Of a DNA stretch of 21,496 nt, positions 7,478-15,411 are shown piece after piece. How positions within the stretch are numbered: position 1 is the first letter of the stretch; each line of letters begins with the position of its first letter. A model generated the notes under the pieces. That model did not search any database. It saw nothing but the letters and a program-made list of their open reading frames with translations, and was not told the origin of the DNA. The DNA is from JASSUD01 sp031963365. Its GTDB lineage: Bacteria > Pseudomonadota > Gammaproteobacteria > Burkholderiales > Burkholderiaceae. Location: assembly GCA_031963365.1 (NCBI GenBank), contig JASSUF010000020.1, positions 1 to 21,496 on the forward strand, given 5' to 3'. The translations under genes and the position numbers were made by a program.

Positions 7478-8146
7478 ATGACTGAAAAGGCCCACCAGGA
7501 CGCAAACAAAGCAGCGGCTTCGCAAGATGCGCAGCCCGCCTCCGCCCTGCAACACACCTCACATCAAGGTGCAGCATTAGCGCGCCCCTATGCGGAGGCA
7601 TTATTCCGTGTAGTTTTAAAAACACAACAGAATGTGAAGGCCTCTAATGCAGCTAGCGGCGTTCTATCACTCTGGTCTGCTTGGCTCGCAACGCTCGCGC
7701 AAATAGCCGCCCATGAGGGCGTGCGCAGCTTAGGCAGAAATCCTGCCATTGAGCCAGCTCAAATTGAGGCGATGGTGTGGAGCATTGCTCCTCTACCTGA
7801 AAAATTGGCCTTTGCAAAAAGCATTGCAGAGCACTTTGTGCATCTGCTTATCACTCGCCATCGCTTAGATGCATTGCCAGAAATTACCCAGCAATTTGAG
7901 GTATTGCGAAGCAGACATGAGGGCGTAGCAGATGCAGAAATTTTGACTGCATTTCCGTTAGATGCTGCTGCTTTAAAAGAATTAGTCACCGCTATGGAGC
8001 GCCGATTTGGTCGCTCATTAAAAGCCCATGTACGTGTTGAGCCCGCGCTTATAGGCGGTGTATGTGTGACCGTGGGTGATGAAGTGTTTGATACCTCAGT
8101 GCGAGCGAAGTTAGCTGAGTTGCACGACCATTTAATGGCGGAATAG
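7478..8146 (+). CDS. atpH: F1Fo ATP synthase subunit delta, with an unusual N-terminal extension
   Basis: The delta subunit joins the top of the alpha/beta hexamer to the b-stalk. Family blocks are clear: ARPYAEALFRV near residue 35, ADAEILTAFPL and LIGGVCVTVGDEVFDTSVR at the C-terminus. The protein is 222 residues, whereas the family usually has about 178. The excess lies in a hydrophilic Ala/Gln/Ser-rich leader of about 33 residues before the first conserved helix and a short insertion around residues 46-62. No later ATG precedes the conserved ARPYAEAL block, so the upstream ATG is the likely start. AAAGATG spacing from atpF suggests translational coupling. Confidence 0.93.
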   Translation: MTEKAHQDANKAAASQDAQPASALQHTSHQGAALARPYAEALFRVVLKTQQNVKASNAASGVLSLWSAWLATLAQIAAHEGVRSLGRNPAIEPAQIEAMVWSIAPLPEKLAFAKSIAEHFVHLLITRHRLDALPEITQQFEVLRSRHEGVADAEILTAFPLDAAALKELVTAMERRFGRSLKAHVRVEPALIGGVCVTVGDEVFDTSVRAKLAELHDHLMAE

Positions 8147-8198
8147 AAGTGCTAAATTTTGGCACACGCCGATTTAACAATATCCTGCAGGACTAGGA

Positions 8199-9737
8199 AT
8201 GACAACCCAACTTGACCCCTCTGAAATCAGTGCCTTGATTGAGCAATCCATCGAAAGCTTAGAATCAAAGACCGACATTCGCAATCAGGGTACGGTGCTC
8301 TCGGTCACAGATGGTATTTGCCGAGTCCATGGCCTCTCCGATGTCATGCAAGGCGAGATGCTCGAATTTCCAGGCCAAACATATGGACTCGCTCTCAACT
8401 TAGAGCGTCATTCAGTTGGGGCCGTTATTCTGGGTAGCTACGAGCATATCTCTGAAGGCGATACGGTTAAATGCACAGGCCGCATTCTGGAAGTTCCTGT
8501 AGGAACGGCAATGTTGGGGCGTGTTGTAGATGCTCTAGGCAAGCCTATCGATGGCAAAGGCCCTATAAACACCACTGAAACTGATGCAATTGAAAAAATT
8601 GCTCCCGGTGTTATTTCACGCCAATCGGTTTCCGAACCTGTACAAACAGGTATCAAATCTATTGATGCAATGGTTCCTGTTGGCCGCGGTCAGCGTGAAC
8701 TTATCATCGGTGACCGACAAACTGGGAAAACCGCTGTAGCGATTGATGCGATCATCAATCAAAAAGGCAAAAACCTGATCTGTATTTACGTAGCCATCGG
8801 TCAAAAAGCATCGTCGATTATGAACGTAGTGCGCAAGCTCGAAGAGCATGGCGCAATGGAATACACCATCGTAGTAGCAGCGACTGCATCTGATTCCGCA
8901 GCTATGCAATTTATTGCGCCTTATGCAGGCTGCACGATGGGTGAATACTTCCGCGATCGCGGTCAAGATGCACTGATTGTCTACGACGATCTAACCAAAC
9001 AAGCTTGGGCATATCGCCAAATCTCGCTGCTCCTTCGTCGCCCACCAGGCCGTGAAGCGTATCCAGGTGATGTATTTTATCTGCATTCCCGTTTACTAGA
9101 GCGCGCAGCACGTGTGAATGAGCAATATGTTGAGCAATTCACCAAAGGCAAAGTAAAAGGCAAAACGGGTTCACTTACCGCTTTACCAATTATTGAAACG
9201 CAAGCTGGTGACGTAACGGCATTTGTGCCAACCAATGTGATTTCTATTACCGATGGACAGATCTTCTTAGAAACAGATTTGTTCAATGCGGGAATTCGTC
9301 CCGCCATCAATGCAGGGATTTCGGTCTCGCGTGTAGGCGGTGCGGCACAAACCAAAGTTATTAAAAAGCTATCTGGCGGTATTCGTACCGATTTAGCGCA
9401 ATATCGTGAATTGGCCGCTTTTGCGCAATTTGCCTCGGACCTCGATGAAGCAACTCGTCGCCAATTAGAGCGCGGCCGTCGTGTTACTGAGCTCTTAAAG
9501 CAAGCGCAATATCAACCCCTTCAAGTTTGGGAATTAGCTGCGATCTTATTTGCGGCGAATCATGGTTATCTCGACAACGTAGAAGTGGAAGAGATTACCC
9601 GTTTTGAGCATGAGCTCCTCGCCCATCTCAAAACTAGCCATGCTGCTTTGGTTGACGCTATTGAAGCTCAAAAAGAACTGTCTAAAGAAAACGAAGCTGC
9701 ACTGCATGCTGTTTTCAAAGCATTTACACAACAGTAA
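8199..9737 (+). CDS. atpA: F1Fo ATP synthase subunit alpha
   Basis: This is the 512-residue non-catalytic nucleotide-binding subunit of the F1 hexamer, of normal length. The P-loop GDRQTGKT (about 171-178) is intact. Conserved blocks RGQRELIIGDRQ, YDDLTKQAWAYRQ and LLRRPPGREAYPGDVFYLHSR are present. The alpha/beta signature falls in the region PAINAGISVSRVGGAAQ, which includes the arginine that reaches the catalytic site of beta. AGGA just upstream serves as ribosome binding site. The gap from atpH contains a 17-bp near-palindrome (8149-8165) of no clear role. Confidence 0.98.
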   Translation: MTTQLDPSEISALIEQSIESLESKTDIRNQGTVLSVTDGICRVHGLSDVMQGEMLEFPGQTYGLALNLERHSVGAVILGSYEHISEGDTVKCTGRILEVPVGTAMLGRVVDALGKPIDGKGPINTTETDAIEKIAPGVISRQSVSEPVQTGIKSIDAMVPVGRGQRELIIGDRQTGKTAVAIDAIINQKGKNLICIYVAIGQKASSIMNVVRKLEEHGAMEYTIVVAATASDSAAMQFIAPYAGCTMGEYFRDRGQDALIVYDDLTKQAWAYRQISLLLRRPPGREAYPGDVFYLHSRLLERAARVNEQYVEQFTKGKVKGKTGSLTALPIIETQAGDVTAFVPTNVISITDGQIFLETDLFNAGIRPAINAGISVSRVGGAAQTKVIKKLSGGIRTDLAQYRELAAFAQFASDLDEATRRQLERGRRVTELLKQAQYQPLQVWELAAILFAANHGYLDNVEVEEITRFEHELLAHLKTSHAALVDAIEAQKELSKENEAALHAVFKAFTQQ

Positions 9738-9746
9738 TTAATCTGT

Positions 9747-9777
9747 CTTAGAACTTGTTCTAAGAACCTGTTCTAAG
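9747..9777. repeat. Tandem short palindromes between atpA and atpG
   Basis: CTTAGAAC (9747-9754) and GTTCTAAG (9757-9764) form a palindrome with a two-base centre, and a second GTTCTAAG follows at 9770-9777. Seen as tandem units this is GAAC(T/C)TGTTCTAA twice, with a 13-base period, each unit being a palindrome. It may be a protein-binding site or the debris of an element end. The GAAC/GTTC half-sites recall Gram-positive SOS boxes, but the two-base spacing is wrong for them. Confidence 0.55.
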
Positions 9778-9802
9778 CCCTCTTTCCTGGGATACACGCC
9801 CT

Positions 9803-10690
9803 ATGGCAGGCATGAAAGAAATTCGCGGCAAGATCAAGAGCGTGCAAAGCACGCGCAAGATCACTAAAGCCATGGAGATGGTTGCGGCATCCAAAATGCG
9901 CCGCGCCCAGGAACGCATGCGCGCTTCGCGTCCTTATGCAGATAAGGTGCGTGAAATTATCGCGCACATGCACCAAGCCAATCCTGAATACCAGCACCCT
10001 TTTAGTGTGCCGCATCCGGAAGCCAAAACTATTGGCCTCATCTTGGTGACCACAGATAAAGGCCTGTGCGGTGGCCTCAATACCAATATTTTGCGCATGG
10101 TGCTGGCAACCATCAAAGAGTATGAAACTAAAGGCATACGTACGGAAGCCACAGCCATCGGTAGCAAAGGTTTGGGATTTTTGCAGCGTTTAGGCGCAAA
10201 GCTAAGCTCGCATGTAGAGCAGCTTGGAGATACACCTCACCTCGATATATTGATCGGCGCGGTCAAAGTGCAATTGGATGCGTATTTGGAAGGGCGGCTA
10301 CAAGCGGTATATCTAGGCTATACACGCTTTATCAATACCATGAAGCAAGAAGCAGTACTGGAACGTCTGCTTCCATTGGGTACAGCAACCTCTGCTACAG
10401 ACGATTCCAAGACCTCCAGCATACCTGCACATAACTGGGATTACGTCTACGAGCCAGATGCTCAGTCTGTTATTGATACGGTGATAAAACGCTATATCGA
10501 AGCACGTGTATATCAGGCCGTGGCTGAAAACATGGCTTCCGAGCAAGCTTCGCGCATGGTCGCTATGAAATCCGCTTCGGACAATGCCGAGACGGTAATC
10601 GACGACCTAAAGCTGGTCTACAACAAGAGCCGTCAAGCTGCGATTACGAAAGAGCTCTCGGAAATTGTCGGCGGCGCAGCGGCTGTATAG
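9803..10690 (+). CDS. atpG: F1Fo ATP synthase subunit gamma
   Basis: This is the 295-residue central rotor shaft turning inside the alpha/beta hexamer. The N-terminal helix AGMKEIRGKIKSVQSTRKIT and the MVAASKMRRAQ block are hallmarks. TTDKGLCGGLNTN is the conserved Rossmann-like core segment, and the C-terminal helix ends in the normal ELSEIVGGAAAV. The TAG stop (10688-10690) is made of a TA plus the first G of a palindromic inserted element, so the insertion fell exactly at the end of the gene and left the protein whole. No strong Shine-Dalgarno is seen before the ATG. Confidence 0.97.
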   Translation: MAGMKEIRGKIKSVQSTRKITKAMEMVAASKMRRAQERMRASRPYADKVREIIAHMHQANPEYQHPFSVPHPEAKTIGLILVTTDKGLCGGLNTNILRMVLATIKEYETKGIRTEATAIGSKGLGFLQRLGAKLSSHVEQLGDTPHLDILIGAVKVQLDAYLEGRLQAVYLGYTRFINTMKQEAVLERLLPLGTATSATDDSKTSSIPAHNWDYVYEPDAQSVIDTVIKRYIEARVYQAVAENMASEQASRMVAMKSASDNAETVIDDLKLVYNKSRQAAITKELSEIVGGAAAV

Positions 10691-10833
10691 GGCGTGTCCT
10701 CAATTATCCCAAAGGGTTCATATTTGGGGGAGCAGGAGCACAGAGACCGGAACTGTACTTGAGTACAGTGAGGATCTCGAGCACCGCACGACCTCAAAGA
10801 TGAGCCCTTTGGGGTAATTGAGGACATGCCCTA
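10688..10833. mobile_element. MITE-like palindromic element in the atpG-atpD gap, TA on both sides
   Basis: A 142-bp element (10690-10831) is flanked by TA at 10688-10689 and 10832-10833. The outer arms begin GGGCGTGTCCTCAATTA and, from the other end, GGGCATGTCCTCAATTA. They match at 35 of the first 40 bases. The exact centre is a hairpin, ACTGTACT-TG-AGTACAGT (10752-10769), so the whole element folds back on itself. It has no coding capacity. TA duplication and long terminal repeats fit a MITE mobilised in trans by an IS630/Tc1-like transposase, though that link is inference. Positions 20519-20532 carry the same terminal bases. Confidence 0.75.
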
Positions 10834-10860
10834 GTGCATCACACCTATATTTATTAAACG

Positions 10861-10930
10861 GCATGCTTAGTTATCTGAATAGAGTGCTAAGCATGCTTTG
10901 CAAGCGCCAATATAAGCTTAAAGCTGGCGC
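10861..10930. repeat. Two stem-loops in the atpD leader
   Basis: GCATGCTTAG (10861-10870) pairs perfectly with CTAAGCATGC (10887-10896) across a 16-base loop. Then GCGCCA (10904-10909) pairs with TGGCGC (10925-10930). Neither is followed by a run of T, so neither is a standard terminator. Together with the element just upstream they give three successive folds between atpG and atpD. They may protect or process the transcript. Confidence 0.5.
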
Positions 10931-10965
10931 GGCATTTAAGATACAAAAAGACTTAAGAGGAAGCT

Positions 10966-12384
10966 ATGACGGCAACGACCACTAAAAAAACCGATGCACA
11001 GCAACACACTGGCACGATTGTTCAATGCATCGGCGCCGTTATTGACGTCCAGTTTGCACATGATCAATTGCCCAAAATCTATGATGCGTTGATCCTCGAA
11101 GGCTCTGAACTGACCCTCGAAGTTCAGCAGCAGTTAGGTGATGGCGTAGTGCGTACCATCTGCTTAGGCTCTGCCGAAGGACTGCGTCGCGGTCTAACCG
11201 TAGTAAATACCGGAGCAGCCATTCATGTACCTGTTGGCGCGCCTACATTAGGCCGCATCATGGATGTGCTCGGACGCCCCATCGACGAAGCTGGTCCTAT
11301 TGACTCAACACAACAACGCGGCATCCATCAACAAGCGCCTCGCTTTGATGAACTGTCCCCTTCCTCCGAATTACTAGAGACGGGGATCAAGGTTATCGAT
11401 TTGATCTGCCCATTTGCAAAAGGCGGTAAGGTTGGTCTTTTCGGCGGTGCAGGGGTAGGCAAGACCGTCAATATGATGGAGCTTATTAACAACATCGCCA
11501 AAGAACACGGTGGTTATTCCGTATTTGCCGGTGTGGGCGAGCGTACACGTGAAGGGAATGACTTTTATCACGAGATGAAAGACTCCAACGTGCTCGATAA
11601 AGTGGCACTCGTGTACGGTCAAATGAATGAGCCCCCAGGCAATCGCTTGCGTGTGGCACTCACTGGCCTCACGATGGCTGAGCACTTCCGCGACGAAGGC
11701 CGCGATGTATTGTTCTTTGTCGATAACATCTATCGCTTTACTTTAGCCGGAACAGAAGTATCGGCGCTACTCGGCCGTATGCCTTCTGCTGTGGGTTACC
11801 AACCTACTCTTGCTGAAGAAATGGGTAAATTGCAAGAGCGCATCACCTCTACAAAAACGGGCTCCATTACCTCCGTACAAGCCGTATACGTGCCAGCGGA
11901 TGACTTGACTGACCCGTCTCCTGCAACCACCTTCGGCCATCTTGACGCTACCGTCGTACTTTCACGCGATATCGCCTCATTAGGTATTTACCCAGCTGTA
12001 GATCCTCTAGATTCTACTTCCAGACAAATCGACCCGAACGTTATCGGTACCGAGCACTACAACATTACTCGCTCCGTACAATCAATTTTGCAACGCTACA
12101 AAGAGCTACGCGACATCATCGCTATTCTCGGCATGGATGAACTCGCCCCCCAAGATAAACTGATCGTCGCACGGGCACGGAAAATTCAGCGCTTCTTATC
12201 CCAACCCTTCCATGTTGCGGAAGTTTTCACAGGCGCGCCAGGTAAATACGTGCCCCTCAAAGAAACCATCCGTGGCTTCAAAATGATTGTCGAAGGCGCT
12301 TGTGATCATTTGCCTGAACAAGCCTTCTACATGGTTGGTGGAATCGACGAAGCCTTTGAAAAAGCAGCTAAGATTCAGGCCTAG
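10966..12384 (+). CDS. atpD: F1Fo ATP synthase subunit beta (catalytic)
   Basis: This 472-residue subunit carries the three catalytic sites of F1. The P-loop GGAGVGKT (160-167, Lys166) is present. GVGERTREGND holds the catalytic glutamate, LVYGQMNEPPGNR is typical, and FFVDNIYRFTLAG corresponds to the Walker B strand. The signature region around PAVDPLDSTSRQI is intact. The length is slightly above the roughly 464 usual in Burkholderia, owing to a hydrophilic N-terminus. AGAGGAAGC directly before the ATG is the strongest ribosome binding site in the operon and may offset the long structured leader. Confidence 0.98.
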   Translation: MTATTTKKTDAQQHTGTIVQCIGAVIDVQFAHDQLPKIYDALILEGSELTLEVQQQLGDGVVRTICLGSAEGLRRGLTVVNTGAAIHVPVGAPTLGRIMDVLGRPIDEAGPIDSTQQRGIHQQAPRFDELSPSSELLETGIKVIDLICPFAKGGKVGLFGGAGVGKTVNMMELINNIAKEHGGYSVFAGVGERTREGNDFYHEMKDSNVLDKVALVYGQMNEPPGNRLRVALTGLTMAEHFRDEGRDVLFFVDNIYRFTLAGTEVSALLGRMPSAVGYQPTLAEEMGKLQERITSTKTGSITSVQAVYVPADDLTDPSPATTFGHLDATVVLSRDIASLGIYPAVDPLDSTSRQIDPNVIGTEHYNITRSVQSILQRYKELRDIIAILGMDELAPQDKLIVARARKIQRFLSQPFHVAEVFTGAPGKYVPLKETIRGFKMIVEGACDHLPEQAFYMVGGIDEAFEKAAKIQA

Positions 12385-12399
12385 AATAGAGAGAAAACT

Positions 12400-12819
12400 A
12401 TGGCAACCATTCAAATAGAGGTCGTGAGTGCTGAAGCGCCTGTTTTCTCAGGGCAGGCTACCTTCGTAACCCTCCCCGGCATAGCAGGCGAGTTAGGCAT
12501 TTTACCCGGCCATATTCCGTTGCTCACCACATTGCGTCCTGGCGTAGTGTCGATCCAAACCGCAGACCAACAAGAAGAGACTATCTATGTGGCTGGCGGT
12601 ATCTTGGAAGTACAACCTCACTCCATCACCGTACTAACCGACACCGCCATTCGCGGCCAGGATATCGACGAAGCAAAAGCCCAAGAAGCACGGCGTCGCG
12701 CAGAAGAAACCCTCCAAAACACCAGCGCCAACCTTGAATATGCGACAGCCCAAGCCGAGCTCTCCCATGCCACGGCCCAGCTTGCCGCTATTGCACGATT
12801 GCGCAAAATTAAACGTTAA
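12400..12819 (+). CDS. atpC: F1Fo ATP synthase subunit epsilon
   Basis: This 139-residue subunit of the rotor foot can inhibit ATP hydrolysis through its C-terminal helices. The N-terminal beta-sandwich shows EVVSAEAPVFSGQA, LPGIAGELGILPGHIPLLT and VAGGILEVQPHSITVLTDTA, and two alanine/glutamate-rich helices complete the protein. It starts 15 bases after atpD, with AGAGAGAAAA as ribosome binding site. It is the last gene of the operon, followed by an intrinsic terminator. Confidence 0.97.
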   Translation: MATIQIEVVSAEAPVFSGQATFVTLPGIAGELGILPGHIPLLTTLRPGVVSIQTADQQEETIYVAGGILEVQPHSITVLTDTAIRGQDIDEAKAQEARRRAEETLQNTSANLEYATAQAELSHATAQLAAIARLRKIKR

Positions 12820-12867
12820 AAATACCCATTGTTTATCTAGCAACCGTTGCGGGATATAAAACTATTC

Positions 12868-12898
12868 GAAACCGTATCGCTTGATACGGTTTTTTTTT
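12868..12898 (+). terminator. Rho-independent terminator of the atp operon
   Basis: ACCGTATC (12871-12878), the four-base loop GCTT, then GATACGGT (12883-12890) and eight T residues (12891-12898). The A residues at 12868-12870 can extend the stem into the T-tract. It stands about 50 bases after the atpC stop and closes the operon before the biotin cluster. Confidence 0.93.
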
Positions 12899-12954
12899 GA
12901 CGGTCTTTTCATTTAGCAAATACCGACATACATCGCGTTCTCGAGTTTATAACC

Positions 12955-14154
12955 ATGATCGACGCTGCTTTTGTAAACGATCCCTATTCGGTTTACCGTA
13001 GACTGCATGCCACAGGGCCTATTCATTGGAGCACAGACTTCTTCGGTGGAGCGTGGCTTCTAACAAGCTATACAGATGTAGCCCATGCACTGCGTGATCC
13101 CCGTTTTTCAGCTCAACGTGCTGGCGGATGGGTGAATCGTAGTCATCCACAAGCACGGGCTGAATTAAGAGAATTTAAAAGAATCTTTGCCAGGTGGATG
13201 CTTTTTTATAATGCACCTCAACATACCCGCTTGCGTAAAGTGATGAATGTGGGTTTTACGTCGCTAGCTATAGAGAATATGGCGCCGCGTATTCAATCCA
13301 TCGTGGATGCATTGCTAGATAAACTAGAAAAAGCCCATGAAGTAGATTTTATTCAGGACTTTGCGCGTCCGTTGCCCGCACAAGTCACCGCCGAAATGCT
13401 AGGCATCGATACCCTGGACCGTGCAGATTTTGCTGCTTGGTCAGATCATATTGCGGCCTTTATCGGTAGCCCGACCCCTTCATTGGAAACCGCACACCAA
13501 GCGCAAAAGAGTTTGGTTGCGTTGAATGACTATTTCCGCGCGCTTTTGCCTAAGCGGCGTCTTAATCTTGGCGATGATCTGATCAGCTTATTAATCCGCG
13601 CTGAGGAAGCAGGAACCGTCATCACGGAAAAAGAGCTGCTTGCACAATGCACGATGTTATTGTTCGCTGGATACGAAACTACGCGCAATTTTCTGGGGAA
13701 CGGTCTTTTTGCTCTGCTAAAACACCCCCAACAATTACAGTTGCTCAGAAAAACCCCAACGCTCATGCGATCTGCGTTAAAAGAGCTTCTGCGCTTTGAT
13801 AGCCCCGTTCAATACACCGGTAGGCGCATGCTGAGTGATGTAAAAGTGCATGACACCTTACTCAAAAAAGGCGAACTGGTGATTGCACTTATTGGCGCCG
13901 CTAACCGCGATCCAAACAAATTTAGCGAACCTGACACCCTAGACCTGGCACGAGATCAAGGTACTTCTTTATCCTTCGGTTATGGACCGCACGTGTGTAT
14001 TGGCGCACGGTTAACGCAACTCGAGGCACAGATTGCCTTCGAGAGCATTTTGAAGCGCTTTTCCACTATTACGCTTTTAGATGAGGCCCCAAACTGGGCG
14101 GATAACGCTGTGTACCGAGGGCTAACGACGCTTCCAGTGCGGTTTGAAAAATAA
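12955..14154 (+). CDS. Cytochrome P450, candidate BioI-type pimeloyl-forming enzyme
   Basis: This is a 399-residue soluble bacterial-type P450 with no membrane anchor. The I-helix oxygen-activation motif AGYETT is at 238-243, ExxR is E277-L-L-R280, and the haem loop FGYGPHVCIGARL has the thiolate Cys348. The early FYNAPQHTRLRKVMNVGFT is typical of the class that binds haem propionates near H-T-R. It starts 56 bases after the atp terminator and ends 20 bases before bioF, so it leads the biotin cluster. In Bacillus, BioI cleaves acyl-ACP to pimeloyl-ACP, and position suggests the same role here. A different P450 function cannot be excluded from sequence alone. It would need a ferredoxin or flavodoxin encoded elsewhere. 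Confidence 0.85.
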   Translation: MIDAAFVNDPYSVYRRLHATGPIHWSTDFFGGAWLLTSYTDVAHALRDPRFSAQRAGGWVNRSHPQARAELREFKRIFARWMLFYNAPQHTRLRKVMNVGFTSLAIENMAPRIQSIVDALLDKLEKAHEVDFIQDFARPLPAQVTAEMLGIDTLDRADFAAWSDHIAAFIGSPTPSLETAHQAQKSLVALNDYFRALLPKRRLNLGDDLISLLIRAEEAGTVITEKELLAQCTMLLFAGYETTRNFLGNGLFALLKHPQQLQLLRKTPTLMRSALKELLRFDSPVQYTGRRMLSDVKVHDTLLKKGELVIALIGAANRDPNKFSEPDTLDLARDQGTSLSFGYGPHVCIGARLTQLEAQIAFESILKRFSTITLLDEAPNWADNAVYRGLTTLPVRFEK

Positions 14155-14174
14155 CCCGTATACGCCCATACACT

Positions 14175-15341
14175 ATGCTTGATATAGAGTCTCAACTTGA
14201 TCAACTTAGGCAAAGCAGCCTACTGCGTATCAGACCTATTGTAGAAACGCCTCAAGGCGCTTATCTGAAAATCGACGGCAAAGCGTACTTATCGTTTGCC
14301 AGCAATGATTACCTTGGTTTAGCGAATCATCCCAAGCTGGTTGCAGCGGCTCATCGTGGACTGGATGAATATGGCGTCGGAGCCGGTGGATCTGCACTGG
14401 TCACAGGGCATACTCGAGCGTTTGAAACCTTGGAGAATACGCTAGCAAAATTTACCGGCTTCCCTAGAGCCTTATATTTTTCTACCGGTTATATGGCGAG
14501 TTTGGGGATTATTCCGGCGCTAGTAGGACAAGGCGATACGGTGTTTTGCGACAGGCTTAACCATGCCTGTTTGATTGACGGCGCGCGTTTGTCCCGTGCT
14601 CAATTTCGTGTCTATCCTCACTTGAATCTAGAAGTGTTGGAGCGACTCCTTATCAAGTGCACCACTCCAAAGAAACTAGTCGTGTCAGACGCGGTATTTA
14701 GTATGGACGGCGACATTGCTCCCATTCCTGAGCTAGTAGCACTATGCGAGCGCCACAATGCATGGTTAATGCTAGATGATGCACACGGTTTCGGCGTGTT
14801 AGGAGAAAATGGCCAAGGCGCTTTGGCGCACTTTAAAACGCACTCTTCCCGTATTATCTATATGGCTACGCTTGGCAAAGCAGCCGGCGTATTCGGTGCT
14901 TTTGTCGCCGGCACAACCGAAGTCATAGAATGGCTGATGCAGCGTGCCCGCCCTTATCTATTTACAACAGCAAGCCCAGCTATGCTAGGCACGGCATTGC
15001 TGGAGAGCTTGGCAGTAATTGAGGCAGAGTCGTGGCGACGAACCCATTTACAAGCGTTAATTGGTCAATTAAAGGAAGGGTTGGCTGGTTTGCCTTGGCG
15101 CTTACTGCCTTCAGAAACCGCTATTCAACCGTTGATGGTGGGTGAGAATCAAGCAGCGCTTGCACTGATGGAAGCCCTGCGTGAGCAAGGGATATGGGTG
15201 CCGGCCATTCGTCCTCCTACCGTGCCCAAGGGCACCGCTCGGCTGCGAATTTCTCTTTCCGCCGCTCATACGACTGAAGACGTGGAGCGCCTGGTTAATA
15301 CCCTATCAAAATTGGCCGCACACAGTGGAAGTGCCTTTTAA
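14175..15341 (+). CDS. bioF: 8-amino-7-oxononanoate synthase
   Basis: This PLP enzyme condenses a pimeloyl thioester with L-alanine to give 8-amino-7-oxononanoate, the first ring-building step of biotin synthesis. The protein has 388 residues, normal for the family. FASNDYLGLANHP and GVGAGGSALVTGH are the glycine-rich N-terminal blocks, DDAHGFGVLG has the cofactor-contacting Asp/His, and Lys235 in ATLGKAAGVFG is the Schiff-base lysine. It follows the P450 closely, probably co-transcribed. No clear Shine-Dalgarno is seen, and the ATG is set by the match to the family N-terminus. Confidence 0.96.
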   Translation: MLDIESQLDQLRQSSLLRIRPIVETPQGAYLKIDGKAYLSFASNDYLGLANHPKLVAAAHRGLDEYGVGAGGSALVTGHTRAFETLENTLAKFTGFPRALYFSTGYMASLGIIPALVGQGDTVFCDRLNHACLIDGARLSRAQFRVYPHLNLEVLERLLIKCTTPKKLVVSDAVFSMDGDIAPIPELVALCERHNAWLMLDDAHGFGVLGENGQGALAHFKTHSSRIIYMATLGKAAGVFGAFVAGTTEVIEWLMQRARPYLFTTASPAMLGTALLESLAVIEAESWRRTHLQALIGQLKEGLAGLPWRLLPSETAIQPLMVGENQAALALMEALREQGIWVPAIRPPTVPKGTARLRISLSAAHTTEDVERLVNTLSKLAAHSGSAF

Positions 15342-15351
15342 TGAAGTAACC

Positions 15352-15376
15352 GATGTTACGCAGGTATTCAAGAAGA
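15352..15376 (+). repeat. Fragment of the dispersed repeat in the bioF-bioA gap
   Basis: The 25 bases starting GATGTTACGCAGGTATTCA match 18634-18658 at 23 of 25 positions. In the 18634 copy this block runs directly into the GCATGTTGGGGTTC core of the family. Here only the left part remains. It lies between bioF and bioA, which are otherwise close. Confidence 0.65.
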
Positions 15377-15411
15377 TCGGTAAATTAACAACAAACCAAT
15401 GGTAGATTGAA

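Noticed and set aside
8149..8165. Near-palindrome GTGCTAAATTTTGGCAC between atpH and atpA
   Set aside because: As RNA it leaves almost no loop, it has no T-tract, and the atp operon clearly continues. Too little to assign a role.
9747..9777. GAAC/GTTC half-sites as a LexA (SOS) box
   Set aside because: The half-sites are two bases apart, not four, and the Gram-positive box type is not expected in a betaproteobacterium.
12897..12926. TTGACG with TACCGA as a promoter for the P450-biotin cluster
   Set aside because: The -10 box matches only about half of the consensus and the -35 box overlaps the terminator T-tract. Too weak to list as a feature.
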